64,000 bases of DNA from Aquisphaera insulae (GTDB taxonomy: Bacteria; Planctomycetota; Planctomycetia; Isosphaerales; Isosphaeraceae): positions 1 to 64,000 of the forward strand of contig NZ_JAALJH010000027.1 of assembly GCF_011064615.1 (NCBI RefSeq), given 5' to 3'. The notes under the pieces were generated by a model that saw only the letters and a program-made list of their open reading frames with translations, was not told the origin of the DNA and searched no databases. Position numbers and translations under genes: made by a program. Positions 50,983 to 60,357 of the stretch are shown piece by piece (positions within the stretch are counted from its first letter, which is position 1; each line of letters opens with the position of its first letter).

Positions 50983-53799
50983 ATGGTTACGACACTCGTG
51001 GTTCTTTCTTTCGTCCTGGGATCAACCGCCGCCGCCCTCGAAGGCCCTGGAACGGACGAGCCCGCCGTCGAGTACGCCGACCTGACGTTTCGCGACGAGA
51101 CGTGGTACGGGTCGAGCTTCTGGTCCGGGCCGGACTGGACGCGCGTGGGCAAGGACTGGCAGCATCCCGGTCTGCAGACGCCGAGCGTCCGGGCGTTCGT
51201 CACACCCCACGCCGGACGAGTGAGAATCTCCGGCCGAGCGTACAAGGCGCATCTCGACGGCGATGGCGTGCGTCTGGCGGTTCGCCACGGCGACCGGACC
51301 GTCTGGCACGCCGAGATCGAGGGGAAGGACGGCAAGGGCGTCGAGCCGGCCCTGACGCTCGACGTACGTCGGGGCGACACGATCCGGTTCGTCGTCGACC
51401 GACGCGGCGACATCGCCTGCGACACGACCCACTGGGCCCCCGTGATCACCTACCTCAACGGCCCGCGATTCGACGCCGCGGAGGGCTTCTCGACGCATCA
51501 AGGCGGCTCCGGCTGGTGCTACCAGATGGATAAGGCGAGCCCCATGGTCCGCGACGGCGACCCCGGCTGGCCCTATCGCAGGGGCATGACGTTCGCGGAG
51601 ATGATCGAGGCCGACTGGCGACGCGAGGATCGGATCGAGGAGACCGCGGCGTCGTACGCGGCCGCGACCGGCCGGCAGCTCACCCTGGCCCGGCAACTCC
51701 GAGACGACCTTCAGGGGCCCGTCCTGCCGCTGATCGAGGAGAGCCGCCAGCTCGAACGACTCGCGACCACGACCCCGGATGGTTCGCTGGAAGGCGCCCG
51801 GCAGCGTTATCGGGAGGTCCGGCAACTGAAGCGCCGGATCGCGCTCGCGAATCCCCTGCTACGGTTCGAGAAGCTGATCTTCTGCAAGCGGGTGCCGACC
51901 TCGTACAGCCACCTCGTGATGCAGTACTTCGGTTGGCGTGCAAGGCCGGGCGGCGGGCTGTTCGTGCTCGACGAACCGGGCCGCAGCCCGGCCTGCCACG
52001 ACATCCTCGAGGGCAAGCTCCGCGACGGCAGCGTGCTCGAACCGCGACTGTCGTACGACGGCAAGCGGATCGTCTTCTCGTTCGTCCGCTGTTCGGGGAA
52101 GTCGTTCGAGCCGGAAAGCCTCGCCAACAACGTCGACGAGGACTTCTACCACGTCTGGGAAGTCAACACCGACGGCACCGGCCTGCGACAGCTCACGTCC
52201 GGGCCGTTCGACGACCTGATGCCAACCTACCTGCCCGACGGCGGCATCGCGTTCACCTCGACCCGGCGCAAGGGTTACGCGCGATGCTTCGGCGGCCAGT
52301 TCAGCCCGCGGTGGCACGTCTACACGCTCCACCGGATGGACGCCGACGGCCGGAACATCCGCCCCCTCTCCTACCACGACACGAACGAGTGGTTCCCCAC
52401 CGTGACGCACGACGGTCGCATCGTCTATGCCCGGTGGGACTACATCGATCGCGACGCCGTGACCCACCAGAACCTCTGGGCCACCCGCCCCGACGGCACG
52501 AATCCGCTGGCCGTCTGGGGGAACGCCAGCCCGACTCCGCATTGCAGCTTCCAGGCGCAGCCGATCCCCGGCAGTCCGAAGTTCCTCTTCACGGCCTCGG
52601 CGCATCACTCGATCACCGGCGGCTCGATCGCGATCGTCGACCCGAGAGTCAGCGACAATAGCCTTTCGGCGATCACGCGCGTCACTCCCGACATCCCGTT
52701 CCCCGAGGCCGAGGGGAGCCAGATCGGCGAATACTACGCCTCACCCTGGCCGCTCTCGGAGAAGTACTACCTGGTGTCGTACAGCCCCGTGCCGCTCGTC
52801 TGGGAGCCGGGGGCCAATCCGGCCAACGCGCTGGGCCTCTACCTGCTGGACGTCTTCGGCAACCGCGAGCTGATCTACCGCGATCCTCAGATCGGCAGCA
52901 CGAATCCGTGCCCGCTGGTCGCCCGACCGGTGCCTCCCGTCCTGCCCAGCCTGCTCCCTGCCGAGGCGACATCAACCGGCGAATTCATCCTGGCGGACGT
53001 CTACCAGGGGCTGAATCAGGTCCAACGGGGGACCATCACGCAACTCCGGATCGTCCAGGTCTTCCCCAAGTCGACACCGGTCGGGAATACGCCGCCGATC
53101 GGGGTCGCGGGCGAGGAGAACGGCCGGGCGATCCTCGGGACGGTGCCGGTCGAGCCCGACGGGTCCGCCTACTTCACGGTCCCGGCCGGGAAGGGGCTGC
53201 TCTTCCAGGCCCTTGACCGCGACGGATTCGCCTACCAGACGATGCGCTCGTTGACCTACGTGCAGTCGGGCGAGCGGACGTCGTGCGTCGGCTGCCATGA
53301 GAACCGTCAGTCGGCGCCTCTGCCCCGAACCGTCTCGGCGCTGACCCGCGGGCCGTCGATGATCCAGCCCGGCGAGCTCGAAGGCTCGCCCTTCTCCTAC
53401 GTGCAGACCGTGCAGCCGATCTGGGACGCCCACTGCGTGAGCTGTCACGGCGGCGAACGAAAGGCCGGCGGCCTCGACCTCCGCGGCACGCCCCGCGATG
53501 GCTTCACCGAATCCTACCGGGCGCTCTGCGACGATCGGCCGGCCGGTCCGCTCGTCCCCCGTTTCGCGATGCGCAATCAGGTCCAGGTCACCCCTCCAGG
53601 CGGTCAGACCGGCGCGCGGGGGAGCCGACTGATGAAGCTCCTCCAGGCGGGTCACGAGAACGTCCGACTCAGCCCCGCGGAGCGGCAACGTATCGCGGCC
53701 TGGATCGACCTGAACGCGATCTTCTACGGCGTCAATTCGCCCGGGGACCAGGCACGGCAGCTCCGGGGCGAGAACGTGCCCATGCCCGAGATCCAGTGA
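50983..53799 (+). CDS. exported hydrazine-synthase-alpha-like di-haem cytochrome protein
   Basis: 938 residues with a signal peptide (VTTLVVLSFVLGSTAAALEG). The middle has TolB/HzsA-like propeller blades: EPRLSYDGKRIVFSFVR, WEVNTDGTGLRQLT, MPTYLPDGGIAFTSTRR, FPTVTHDGRIVYARWDYIDR and DGTNPLAVWGN. The C-terminal part has two c-haem sites, CVGCH and CVSCH, the second within a planctomycete cytochrome domain (PIWDAHCVSCHGGERKAG). The combination is annotated 'hydrazine synthase alpha subunit-like' in many non-anammox planctomycetes. True HzsBC partners are not present, so hydrazine synthesis is not implied; an extracytoplasmic redox or sugar-oxidation role is more likely. Confidence 0.87.
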   Translation: MVTTLVVLSFVLGSTAAALEGPGTDEPAVEYADLTFRDETWYGSSFWSGPDWTRVGKDWQHPGLQTPSVRAFVTPHAGRVRISGRAYKAHLDGDGVRLAVRHGDRTVWHAEIEGKDGKGVEPALTLDVRRGDTIRFVVDRRGDIACDTTHWAPVITYLNGPRFDAAEGFSTHQGGSGWCYQMDKASPMVRDGDPGWPYRRGMTFAEMIEADWRREDRIEETAASYAAATGRQLTLARQLRDDLQGPVLPLIEESRQLERLATTTPDGSLEGARQRYREVRQLKRRIALANPLLRFEKLIFCKRVPTSYSHLVMQYFGWRARPGGGLFVLDEPGRSPACHDILEGKLRDGSVLEPRLSYDGKRIVFSFVRCSGKSFEPESLANNVDEDFYHVWEVNTDGTGLRQLTSGPFDDLMPTYLPDGGIAFTSTRRKGYARCFGGQFSPRWHVYTLHRMDADGRNIRPLSYHDTNEWFPTVTHDGRIVYARWDYIDRDAVTHQNLWATRPDGTNPLAVWGNASPTPHCSFQAQPIPGSPKFLFTASAHHSITGGSIAIVDPRVSDNSLSAITRVTPDIPFPEAEGSQIGEYYASPWPLSEKYYLVSYSPVPLVWEPGANPANALGLYLLDVFGNRELIYRDPQIGSTNPCPLVARPVPPVLPSLLPAEATSTGEFILADVYQGLNQVQRGTITQLRIVQVFPKSTPVGNTPPIGVAGEENGRAILGTVPVEPDGSAYFTVPAGKGLLFQALDRDGFAYQTMRSLTYVQSGERTSCVGCHENRQSAPLPRTVSALTRGPSMIQPGELEGSPFSYVQTVQPIWDAHCVSCHGGERKAGGLDLRGTPRDGFTESYRALCDDRPAGPLVPRFAMRNQVQVTPPGGQTGARGSRLMKLLQAGHENVRLSPAERQRIAAWIDLNAIFYGVNSPGDQARQLRGENVPMPEIQ

Positions 53800-53974
53800 G
53801 CTCCTTGCGGCCGCGGGTGGGCCGGTGTATACGTCGAACTAACCTGGCATCGAGACTCGGAGTCAGGTCGAGGGCGCAGAAGCCCGCTCGCGTTGAGTTG
53901 TTGCACAGCCGCCGGATCGGGAAGACGGTCTTTGCGGTGCGACGCTCAACGGGCTGATTACAGGGAGAACAACG

Positions 53975-56900
53975 ATGAGTCGGTACACTCGATCGCTTGC
54001 GATCTTCGCTGCGATGGCGGCCTGTGCCGCGTGGGGCGGCCGGGAGGCACGTGCTGGTACGTTTACGAAGGTGAAGCCGCTGAACGTGACCATCACGGGC
54101 TCGGCCGAGCCGTTTTCGAACAGCTATTTGGCGGAGAGCCTGCTCGTCCCCTTGACCGCGGACGTGGGGCATGCCGAATACGCGTCGCGAGGCAAGGCGG
54201 CGGCGACGTACGTCGACTTCGACCTCGGCGCTGCGGCGAAGGTCGCCGTCTTTCGCCACGTCCAGCGCGCCACGCCGGACGTGATCGCGACATCCGAGTT
54301 GATCTTCAGCAACACCCCCGACTTTTCCAAGGTGCTCAAGACCGTGCCGGTGACGCACGAGGCCACGCAGGCGGCGACGACGGTGGCGTCGTTCGAGCCG
54401 GTGGAGTCTCGGTATGTGCGCTGGCAGGTGAGGACGCTGATCCCTGGCAGCTCGCCGAATGTCGGGGGCAAGCGCATCGAGTTCTTCGCCGTCGATGGCA
54501 GCGATGCCGAACCCTCGGCGTTGAAGCTGGAAGTCCATGCTGGGCTGATCCTGACGAACCAGCCCAGCGGGGTGCCGACTCAGCCGATCGAGGTGAGTAT
54601 CGAGAGTCCCTATGCCGAGGCGATCCCGGCAACGGTCCAGATCAACGGCGTCGAGCCCAGGGCTCAGAAGCTCCATTACGGCCGGCAGGTGGCGACTTTC
54701 GAATGGCCGGCATCGGAGGTCGCGCGGAAGCTCGACGCGAGGGTGAGGATCGCGAACAGGGACGTTGCCGGCAGGACGTTCGACCTGCCGCCCTCGCGCC
54801 GGCTCACGGTCTATATTCTGCCGCATTCGCACACGGACATCGGTTACACGGCGATCCAGACGGACATCGAGGAGAAGCAGATCAACAACGTGCTGCTGGG
54901 CCTGGCCGAGGCGAAGCGCACGGCGAATTACCCGGAGGGCGCGCGGTTCGTCTGGAACATCGAGCAAACGTGGGCCGCCCGGCTCTTCCTCGACCGCATG
55001 CCCGAAGCACGGCGCAACGAGCTCCTGGAGGGCATCAAGAAAGGGCAGATCGGCCTGAACGGCATGTTCCTGAACACCCTGACCGGCCTGTGCCGGCCCG
55101 AGGAGCTCCTGCATCTGTTCCGCGACTCGACGCGGATCGGGGCCCAGGCGGGGGTGCCGGTCGATTCGGCGATGATCAGCGACGTGCCGGGCTACACCTG
55201 GGGCACCGTGACGGCGATGAATCAGGCGGGGATTCGCTACTTCTCCGTCGCGCCCAACTTCTTCGATCGCATCGGCACCATCCTGACGCAGTGGGAGAAC
55301 AAGCCTTTCTGGTGGGTGGGCCCGGACGGCAAGAGCAAGGTCCTGGTGTGGATTCCCTACAAGGGCTACGCCATGTCGATGATCTACCGCCACCCCTCGC
55401 CGGACTTCGTGCAGCAATATTGCGACGGCCTCGAGAAGCACCATTACCCGTATGATATCGCCTACATCCGTTGGGCCGGCTTCCCCGACAACGCCGAGCC
55501 CGACGGCTCGCTCAGCGAGTTCGTCCGCGACTGGAACGCGGCGCACGCCTCGCCTCGATTCGTGATCTCCACCACGAGCGACGCCTTCCGGGCGTTCGAG
55601 AGACAGTACGGCGACAAGCTTCCACGGGTTGCCGGCGACTGGTCGCCCTACTGGGAAGACGGGGCGGGCTCATCGGCCGCCGAAACGGTGCTCAATCGCG
55701 CCAGCTCCGACCGCCTGGCGCAGGCCGAGACGCTCTGGGCGATGAAGAGCCCCGGGAGCTTCCCCGCCGATCAGTTCGAGAAGGCGTGGGTCAACACGCT
55801 CCTCTACTCCGAGCACACGTGGGGCGCGCATTGCAGCGTCACGCAGCCGGAGATCCCGTTCACGATCGATCAGTGGACGATCAAGCAGTCGTACGCGACG
55901 GCCGCGAACCTGCAATCGCGGCGGCTCCTGACCGCGGCCCAGCAGGTGGGCGGGGGATTCAAGGCGCGTGAGGTGCCGTACGACGGGCCCCAACGCACGA
56001 CGTTCGTCGATGTTTACAACACGTCGTCGTGGCCGCGGACCGGGATCGCGACCCTGCCGCACGAGATCTCCGACGTGGGCGACTTCGTGACGACGGAATC
56101 GAACCAGCCCGTGGCCGCCCAGCGCATGGGCACGGGCGAACTGGCCGTCTGGGTCCAGGACCTGGCGCCCCTCAGCGGTCGCAGGCTCGTCATCCACAAC
56201 CAGGGCACCACCCCGCCGTTGCCTCCCTTGTCGGTCGAGGGCCATACAATCTCGAATCGGTCCATCAAGGTTCGTGTCGACGAGAGCACGGGCGGCATTG
56301 CCGAGCTTCAGGCCCCGGGCATCGCCGACAACCTCGTCGACACCAAGTCCGGCCATGCGCTCAACGAGTACCTTTACCTCCCCGGCGACGACCTGGCCGG
56401 CCTGAGGCGCAACGAGACGCCCAGGATCTCGGTGTTCGAGAAGGGGCCGCTCATGGTCTCGCTGCTGGTCGAGTCCGACGCGCCGGGCTGTCACAAGCTG
56501 AAGCGGGTGATCCGGCTCAGCGCCCACGCCGATCACGTCGAGATCCTGAACACGGTCGACAAGGCGCGGCTGGCGGCGGCCAATTACATCGACAAGACGG
56601 GCAAGGAATCGGTCAACTTCGCGTTCCCGTTCCTCGTGCCCGGGGGCGAGTTCCGGCTCGACGTGCCACTCGGCGTGTTCCGGCCCGAGGCCGAGCAGAT
56701 CCCCAGCGCCTGCAAGAACTGGCTGACCGTAAGCCGGTGGGCCGATCTATCGAACGCCGATCACGGCGTGACGTGGGTCACGCTCGACGCACCGTTGGTG
56801 CAGCTTGGCGGCATCACGGCGCGGTTCCTCAACTCGCAGGGCGACCCGGCGACGTGGCGGAAGACGATCGAGCCCACGCAGGCCCTCTATTCGTGGGCCA

Positions 56901-57325
56901 TGAACAACCACTGGCACACGAACTATCGGGCCTATCAGGAGGGGCCCGTCGTCTTCCGCTTCGCCCTGCGTCCGCACCGCGGGCCGACCAACGACGCCGA
57001 GGCCACGCGATTCGCCACGTCCCTGAGCCAACCGCTCGTGGCCTTGCCCGGCCGCGGTGAGGCACCCAGCGGCGAGCCGCTGCTGCGCGTCGAGCCTGCG
57101 GACGTGATCATCGCGGGTCTCAAGCCGGCCGACGACGGCAAGGGCCTCGTCATCCGCCTGTTCGGCGCGGGCCCGGAGGCGAAGGCCGCCCGCGTGCGAG
57201 ACGGCAAGGGCCAGCCCCTGGCGGTCCGGCTCAGCGACACCACCGAGCGTGTTGGCGAGGTCATCAACGGCGAGATCCCCGTGCCGGGCCATGGGCTTGT
57301 CACCGTGCGGGCCGAGTTGCCGTGA
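53975..57325 (+). CDS. exported GH38-family alpha-mannosidase-like enzyme
   Basis: 1116 residues with a signal peptide (SLAIFAAMAACAAWGG), an N-terminal discoidin/F5-8C-like sandwich (YVDFDLGAAAKVAVFRHVQ, RYVRWQVRTL), and the GH38 catalytic domain beginning YILPHSHTDIGYT (zinc-binding His and Asp). MISDVPGYTWGTVTAM supplies the nucleophile Asp region. Beta-sandwich domains follow (SIKVRVDESTGGIAELQAPG). The enzyme would remove alpha-mannosyl residues from glycans outside the cytoplasm. An overlapping plus-strand open frame at 53893-55455 is in the wrong frame. The ATG has a GGAGAAC ribosome-binding site. Confidence 0.9.
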   Translation: MSRYTRSLAIFAAMAACAAWGGREARAGTFTKVKPLNVTITGSAEPFSNSYLAESLLVPLTADVGHAEYASRGKAAATYVDFDLGAAAKVAVFRHVQRATPDVIATSELIFSNTPDFSKVLKTVPVTHEATQAATTVASFEPVESRYVRWQVRTLIPGSSPNVGGKRIEFFAVDGSDAEPSALKLEVHAGLILTNQPSGVPTQPIEVSIESPYAEAIPATVQINGVEPRAQKLHYGRQVATFEWPASEVARKLDARVRIANRDVAGRTFDLPPSRRLTVYILPHSHTDIGYTAIQTDIEEKQINNVLLGLAEAKRTANYPEGARFVWNIEQTWAARLFLDRMPEARRNELLEGIKKGQIGLNGMFLNTLTGLCRPEELLHLFRDSTRIGAQAGVPVDSAMISDVPGYTWGTVTAMNQAGIRYFSVAPNFFDRIGTILTQWENKPFWWVGPDGKSKVLVWIPYKGYAMSMIYRHPSPDFVQQYCDGLEKHHYPYDIAYIRWAGFPDNAEPDGSLSEFVRDWNAAHASPRFVISTTSDAFRAFERQYGDKLPRVAGDWSPYWEDGAGSSAAETVLNRASSDRLAQAETLWAMKSPGSFPADQFEKAWVNTLLYSEHTWGAHCSVTQPEIPFTIDQWTIKQSYATAANLQSRRLLTAAQQVGGGFKAREVPYDGPQRTTFVDVYNTSSWPRTGIATLPHEISDVGDFVTTESNQPVAAQRMGTGELAVWVQDLAPLSGRRLVIHNQGTTPPLPPLSVEGHTISNRSIKVRVDESTGGIAELQAPGIADNLVDTKSGHALNEYLYLPGDDLAGLRRNETPRISVFEKGPLMVSLLVESDAPGCHKLKRVIRLSAHADHVEILNTVDKARLAAANYIDKTGKESVNFAFPFLVPGGEFRLDVPLGVFRPEAEQIPSACKNWLTVSRWADLSNADHGVTWVTLDAPLVQLGGITARFLNSQGDPATWRKTIEPTQALYSWAMNNHWHTNYRAYQEGPVVFRFALRPHRGPTNDAEATRFATSLSQPLVALPGRGEAPSGEPLLRVEPADVIIAGLKPADDGKGLVIRLFGAGPEAKAARVRDGKGQPLAVRLSDTTERVGEVINGEIPVPGHGLVTVRAELP

Positions 57326-57356
57326 GGACCCATCGCGCTCCAGTTACCTCCCCCAG

Positions 57357-57391
57357 CCGCCCGATCCGCCTCCCCGAGCCGGATCGGGCGG
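57357..57391 (+). terminator. hairpin terminator after the GH38 gene
   Basis: A perfect 11-bp stem (CCGCCCGATCC at 57357-57367, complement at 57381-57391) with a 13-base loop, 31 bp downstream of the GH38 stop. There is no pronounced T-tract, but nothing else nearby explains it. Confidence 0.6.
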
Positions 57392-57539
57392 TGCCGTTGG
57401 CACACCCGTCTCCGAATACGTTGTCACATTAATGCGGCGCCGCCTGTATTTCATCCTGGCGACGGCCGATCGACTCCGCCCCGGCCCGCTCATCTCCTCC
57501 TCTCCCACGCGGCGGAGCTCAGGGAACTTGAGATTTCCG

Positions 57540-58142
57540 ATGGCGAACAAGCGCCCATTCCACGTCTGGCTCGCGAATCCCCAGGAGCTGAAGTACAACT
57601 GGAGTGAACTCTGCAAGGAGGTTGCGGGCCACTTCGTCCATGTCACCCGCGAGACGGATGACTACGACTCGGTGATCGTCCGTTCGACCATGACGAAGCC
57701 GGTCCTCCATGCCAACGAACTGCTCGTCTACGTCCTCGCGGCAAAGCTCCACTCCGTCGTGGACGACGGGTTCGGGCCGGGCGGCGGTCCCGGCGGCTAC
57801 ACCGCCTTCCAGCGCAGCGGCTCGCACCTCACCGCGTCGGAAGCCTACATGCACCCGGTGGGGGAGGAGGTGCGGCTGAAGCCCCGCGAGCTCGCCATCG
57901 TCATCTTCCACGAGGCGATGCACAACATCCTCCAGGAAGGGGACGAGCTGCACCGCCGGGGCGGCATGGCCGCCGACGCCGAGCACATGAACTTCGACAC
58001 CGTGAAGCATCGGAAGGCCGACGACAGGGACCTGGCCCGGGCGCTCTCGCGGATGGCCCCGCAATGGCTCGACGGATGGCTCTACGCCAAGCCCATCAAG
58101 AAGGTCGACCTCAACTCGGACGATCCCCTCGGCGGACTCTAA
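57540..58142 (+). CDS. HExxH zinc-metalloprotease-like protein
   Basis: A 200-residue cytoplasmic protein (no signal peptide) with the motif LAIVIFHEAMHNILQEGDEL, an HExxH zinc site (HEAMH), and downstream Asp/His candidates (AADAEHMNFDTVKHRK) for the third ligand. The N-terminal region includes TRETDDYDSVIVRS and VYVLAAKLHSVVDDGFGPGG. I do not recognise a named family. The open frame extends further upstream to 57249, but that part overlaps the hairpin and the preceding gene's end and looks non-coding. Neighbours are unrelated. Confidence 0.72.
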   Translation: MANKRPFHVWLANPQELKYNWSELCKEVAGHFVHVTRETDDYDSVIVRSTMTKPVLHANELLVYVLAAKLHSVVDDGFGPGGGPGGYTAFQRSGSHLTASEAYMHPVGEEVRLKPRELAIVIFHEAMHNILQEGDELHRRGGMAADAEHMNFDTVKHRKADDRDLARALSRMAPQWLDGWLYAKPIKKVDLNSDDPLGGL

Positions 58143-58207
58143 CCCCCGCGGCGAGGCCCCGGCGACGATCCATTCCCGGTCGGCCCAGGAGGCGGAACCA
58201 CCTGTCC

Positions 58208-58657
58208 CTAACGGCCTTTCCGGGATGCCTCGTAGTCGGCGATGAAGGTGTCGACGGGTGTGCTGGCGACGGCTCGACCGATCGCGTCGAGCACCAGGTC
58301 GTCGAGCGACCTGAAACGGACGCAGCACTTCCCCATGTTCAGTCGCTTGCCGGCCTCATCGAACTCCTTGCGGAGGAGGCCCTCCCCGGGCGTGCCGGGG
58401 TAGATGCCGTTCAGGTAGACGGAGTAGTAACCCTTCTGCGCAGCCAGGGCGGCATAGCTCAGCGGCTGCTTGTTGTAGGTCTTGGGGTAGCGTTCGAGCG
58501 GCACCTCGTAGCAGATCATTCCCCAGTTCATCGTCTCGCGATACCCGTCCGGGAGATGGGCCAGAATCAGCTCGCGGACCGCCGCGACGACCCCCCGGCG
58601 ATCCTCGGGCAGCTCGGCGAGATAGTCGGCGACGGTGGTCGCGTTGCTCCTGGCCAT
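58208..58657 (-). CDS. DUF1801 (YdhG-like) domain protein
   Basis: 149 residues showing the DUF1801 pattern: TVADYLAELPEDRRGVVAAV RELILAHLPDGYRETMNWGM (the P-G-x-x-E-x-x-x-W/Y stretch), YAALAAQKGYYSVYLNG, and GKCCVRFRSLDDLVLDAIG. It is related to the Bacillus frataxin-like iron chaperone Fra/YdhG family, though function in this clade is unproven. The Met at 58657, preceded by GAGGACG, is preferred over the longer frame. The small gene 58724-58987 lies upstream on the same strand. Confidence 0.88.
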   Translation of the reverse strand: MARSNATTVADYLAELPEDRRGVVAAVRELILAHLPDGYRETMNWGMICYEVPLERYPKTYNKQPLSYAALAAQKGYYSVYLNGIYPGTPGEGLLRKEFDEAGKRLNMGKCCVRFRSLDDLVLDAIGRAVASTPVDTFIADYEASRKGR

Positions 58658-58723
58658 CACGTCCTCCTCGGGGATCCACGATCGGGTCGCGCGTCCGCGG
58701 CGATCAAGCCGGCCCACTGCACT

Positions 58724-58987
58724 TCACATGACCTTGGAGTGCCTGTGCCGCTCCAGCGTGTACAGGACGGCCATCTCGCAGAGGGCGTCGATGGCGACCT
58801 TGCGCGCGACCGGATCGGCGATCGCCTCGACGCTCTTCAGGCGACTGATGACGCGGTCGGCCTGCTCCGCGACCTCCTCCTCGGTCACATGGCCGTCCTC
58901 CATGACCTTCCGGAAGGACGGCCGCTTGACCACGTACGGGTCGAGGTTCAGGAACCCGGTCTCGGGATCGTACCAGGGCTCAGACAT
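58724..58987 (-). CDS. small conserved-looking cytoplasmic protein (87 aa)
   Basis: MSEPWYDPETGFLNLDPYVV leads into two helices, RPSFRKVMEDGHVTEEEVAE and VISRLKSVEAIADPVARKVA, and a final helix with AVLYTLERHRHSKVM. It is acidic at the start and basic at the end, without cysteine clusters or a hydrophobic segment. It lies 66 bp upstream of the DUF1801 gene in the same direction and is probably co-transcribed. No family is recognised. Confidence 0.7.
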   Translation of the reverse strand: MSEPWYDPETGFLNLDPYVVKRPSFRKVMEDGHVTEEEVAEQADRVISRLKSVEAIADPVARKVAIDALCEMAVLYTLERHRHSKVM

Positions 58988-59312
58988 GAACGATCCTCCG
59001 TTCCTGGGTATTCGGGCCGGCGTGGCCGTGGGGACGGTCTCGATGCAGCCCCAGCCAGCTCGCTCGGGCCGCGGTCAATCCTTCGAGGTCCAAGCGAGCT
59101 CGCAGCCCGGAGAAGGGGCCAAGCACTCCGTGGACGATGGGTCAAGACCACCCCGTCCAGGCATGGAGGCCGTCGCGGCGGAGCGGTGAAGCTTCCACTC
59201 GAGCCGTGGACGATCGACTGGTGCAATAATGATCCGACGTAATACGACTGTCAAGAGATTGCGGTAAGCGCGGACAGTAACCTCTCGACCAGAGCTTTCG
59301 GAGTCAAGTGCC
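58988..59312. other. 325-bp intergenic region
   Basis: Between the small minus-strand gene and the plus-strand fragment at 59313. The last 100 bases are noticeably less GC-rich and lack a clear ribosome-binding site. I see no gene, RNA or hairpin here; it may contain the decayed 5' end of the following gene. Confidence 0.5.
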
Positions 59313-59711
59313 TTGGCGACAGAGTTGCCGAATGTCCTGGTAAATGGGAGCTGCCCCGGTCTCTTGTCCTGCGTCGCTCCGGTTATCGAGGGCTTCTCTG
59401 CCCAGGCCGTCCACACCGTCGAGCTGGATTACAAGCAGGAAGTTGCGAAGAAGCTCCTGCAGACACTGCTCCCCGGGCGAGTCCGGGCGATCACCGACAT
59501 CCAGCGTGCCACGCTCCACGTGATCGCCGGGGATCTTGACGGCGAGCCGGAGCGCCACGACACGTTGCCGATCGTCTGCCTGTCGCGGACATCCAGCTTC
59601 AACTCCGTCCGCCGACCGGCTGCCGGCGCGGACCTTCTTGGACCGCCCGTCGACCTGTCGCACTATTACGGGGCGTGGGCGACCCCGTATGACGAGGAGG
59701 TAAACAGATGA
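59313..59711 (+). CDS. fragmentary open frame coupled to the transglutaminase-like gene (132 aa)
   Basis: A TTG-started frame without a strong ribosome-binding site. It contains AVHTVELDYKQEVAKKLLQT, an isolated segment DGEPERHDTLPIVCLSRT, and the end WATPYDEEVNR. Its stop overlaps the next ATG (ATGA). The last residues (YDEEVNR) would read smoothly into the first residues of the following protein (MIRRAATLRPEG) if one base were shifted, so this may be the upstream half of a gene broken by a frameshift. No known domain is visible in this half. Confidence 0.5.
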   Translation: MATELPNVLVNGSCPGLLSCVAPVIEGFSAQAVHTVELDYKQEVAKKLLQTLLPGRVRAITDIQRATLHVIAGDLDGEPERHDTLPIVCLSRTSSFNSVRRPAAGADLLGPPVDLSHYYGAWATPYDEEVNR

Positions 59712-60208
59712 TTCGCCGCGCCGCGACGTTGCGGCCCGAAGGCCAGATGTGGGGCTACCAGGGAGACAAGGGCGCCGTGCCACCCCAGGTCGAAGCCCTC
59801 TTCAACGCGGTGAAGGAAGCCGGGCTCACCTACGTCAACTCGATCATCGACTACGGGGTGCCCAAAGGGATGGGCATCCAGCGAACCCGACTGCCGCGGG
59901 AGAGCCTGATGCAAAGGTCGGCCAACTGCATCGACGGAGCGGTTCTGTTTGCCAGCCTCCTGGAGGGGGCATCACTGAATCCGGCGCTGGTGCTGGTACC
60001 GGGACACGCGTTCGTGGGCTGGGAGACGTGGCGGCGTTCCGACGAGTGGGACTACCTGGAGACGACGATGGTCGGTCAGCACGAGTTCGCAGCCGCCTGC
60101 CAGTCGGGCCGGCGGCAAGTCGAGCTGGCGAAGCGGCACTCGCTACCGCGAATGACCATCCACCGCCTGGCCGACCTGCGTGAACGCGGGATATGGCCTA
60201 TGGAGTAG
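59708..60208 (+). CDS. transglutaminase-like domain protein
   Basis: A 166-residue protein containing QRSANCIDGAVLFASLLEGA, followed by ALVLVPGHAFVGWETW and WDYLETTMVG: a Cys, a His and an acidic residue in the order and spacing of papain-like transglutaminase domains (the same 'C-x-D-x-A-x-L-F ... GHAF-x-G' layout as DUF4011-type proteins). Such domains may act as peptidases or have lost activity. It starts inside the preceding open frame, so it could be part of a larger frameshifted gene (see that entry). No immunity or toxin partner is identifiable beside it. Confidence 0.72.
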   Translation: MIRRAATLRPEGQMWGYQGDKGAVPPQVEALFNAVKEAGLTYVNSIIDYGVPKGMGIQRTRLPRESLMQRSANCIDGAVLFASLLEGASLNPALVLVPGHAFVGWETWRRSDEWDYLETTMVGQHEFAAACQSGRRQVELAKRHSLPRMTIHRLADLRERGIWPME

Positions 60209-60357
60209 TCCGGCCCCCCGGTTCGACCCCGCTATCGATTTCGCCTTGTTGCCAGGGAGGTAGGCAGGGGTAAGGTCCCAGGTCTTGCCGCCGCCCGCGG
60301 CGCCGGCCATGATGGCGGTCGTTTCGACGGACAACAACGGCTCGCCGGAGATTGACG

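Noticed and set aside
50983..53799. Anammox hydrazine synthesis
   Set aside because: The HzsA-like protein lacks beta/gamma partners here, and such single homologues are widespread in heterotrophic planctomycetes.
53893..55455. 520-codon plus-strand frame over the GH38 gene
   Set aside because: Low-complexity Arg/Gly composition with no domain; the correct frame carries the HSHTDIGYT and DVPGYTWG motifs.
60208..60357. GGGKT-like motif on the minus strand (AGAAGGGKTWDL), suggestive of a P-loop
   Set aside because: The frame is only 64 codons long, has no further ATPase motif, and lies in a gap between genes; chance match.
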